DNA of 64,000 bases, taken from the NCBI GenBank assembly GCA_943329665.2, contig CALQEU020000011.1:22458-86457 (forward strand). The letters run 5' to 3'. This DNA is from JAJTFW01 sp903922455 (GTDB lineage: Bacteria > Bacteroidota > Bacteroidia > AKYH767-A > OLB10). How positions within the stretch are numbered: position 1 is the first letter of the stretch; every line of letters begins with the position of its first letter. The notes beneath the pieces are model-generated. The model was not told the origin of the DNA and did no database searches. It saw nothing but the letters and a program-made list of their open reading frames with translations. The position numbers were made by a program, and so were the translations under genes. Positions 63,978-64,000 of this stretch are shown here, piece after piece.

Positions 63978-64000
63978 TTTTATTTTACTTATTTATTAAT

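Noticed and set aside
1..64000. tRNA or rRNA genes
   Set aside because: No cloverleaf with a GGTTCGAAT-type T-arm or rRNA core sequence was recognised by eye; a tRNAscan run would confirm.

Overview
The window is chromosomal DNA from an AT-rich member of the Bacteroidota. Four things point there: repeated promoter boxes of the TAnnTTTG type, two secreted proteins with C-terminal type IX secretion (T9SS) sorting domains, a PorT-type T9SS outer-membrane protein directly after ubiE, and families concentrated in this phylum (DUF4476, DUF3467 beside rpoBC, a PorE-like PD40 protein). Genus cannot be told; Flavobacteriales or Chitinophagales-like lineages are plausible. No rRNA, tRNA, CRISPR array, complete insertion sequence or prophage is visible.

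Layout. 1-1.7 kb: 3' part of a Nif3-like gene and a zinc-ribbon coiled-coil protein. 2.0-10.2 kb (minus): THUMP RNA methyltransferase, small secreted protein, T9SS serine hydrolase, a probable metal-uptake set (His-rich peptide, TonB receptor ending in His, lipoprotein), DUF4159 and rsmE. 10.6-14.2 kb (minus): pckA, lipoprotein, DUF423, DUF4476. 14.3-20.6 kb: saccharopine dehydrogenase-like enzyme, trmN6, a PadR/PspC pair, and a LolA-like/ABC permease pair. 20.7-25.3 kb: FtsB-like protein, acyl-CoA mutase subunit, membrane protein, ORF6N protein, aminotransferase. 26.3-30.4 kb (plus): rfaE1-ubiE-porT operon and an FAD oxidoreductase. 30.4-34.1 kb: aroB-aroA and proline dehydrogenase. 34.8-38.3 kb: a large T9SS beta-propeller protein. 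38.8-52.5 kb: radical SAM protein, LysM/DPBB protein, NfeD protease, Na+ symporter, recR, a glycosyltransferase fusion, exonuclease, PorE-like protein, and a glycosyltransferase/flippase-like pair. 52.2-64 kb (minus): rplK-rplA-rplJ-rplL-rpoB-rpoC followed by DUF3467.

The protein-coding content is mostly housekeeping. The unusual material is between genes. Two islands (25.3-26.3 kb and 52.8-53.2 kb) share a 150-bp module and end in different GC-rich tandem repeats. In the first island a 19-bp unit occurs once, twice, three times and four times in successive larger repeats. Other repeats include three stacked perfect hairpins (1.80-1.95 kb), octamer minisatellites linked to a shared 15-mer (3.4 and 10.2 kb), MITE-like hairpins with CACTAGAG arms (10.5 and 38.7 kb), and dispersed palindromes built on CGATAGCTATCG.

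A second pattern concerns gene starts. At several genes the TAnnTTTG box ends only 3-4 nt before the start codon, which may be ATG, GTG or TTG. This predicts leaderless mRNAs and helped choose several starts given here.
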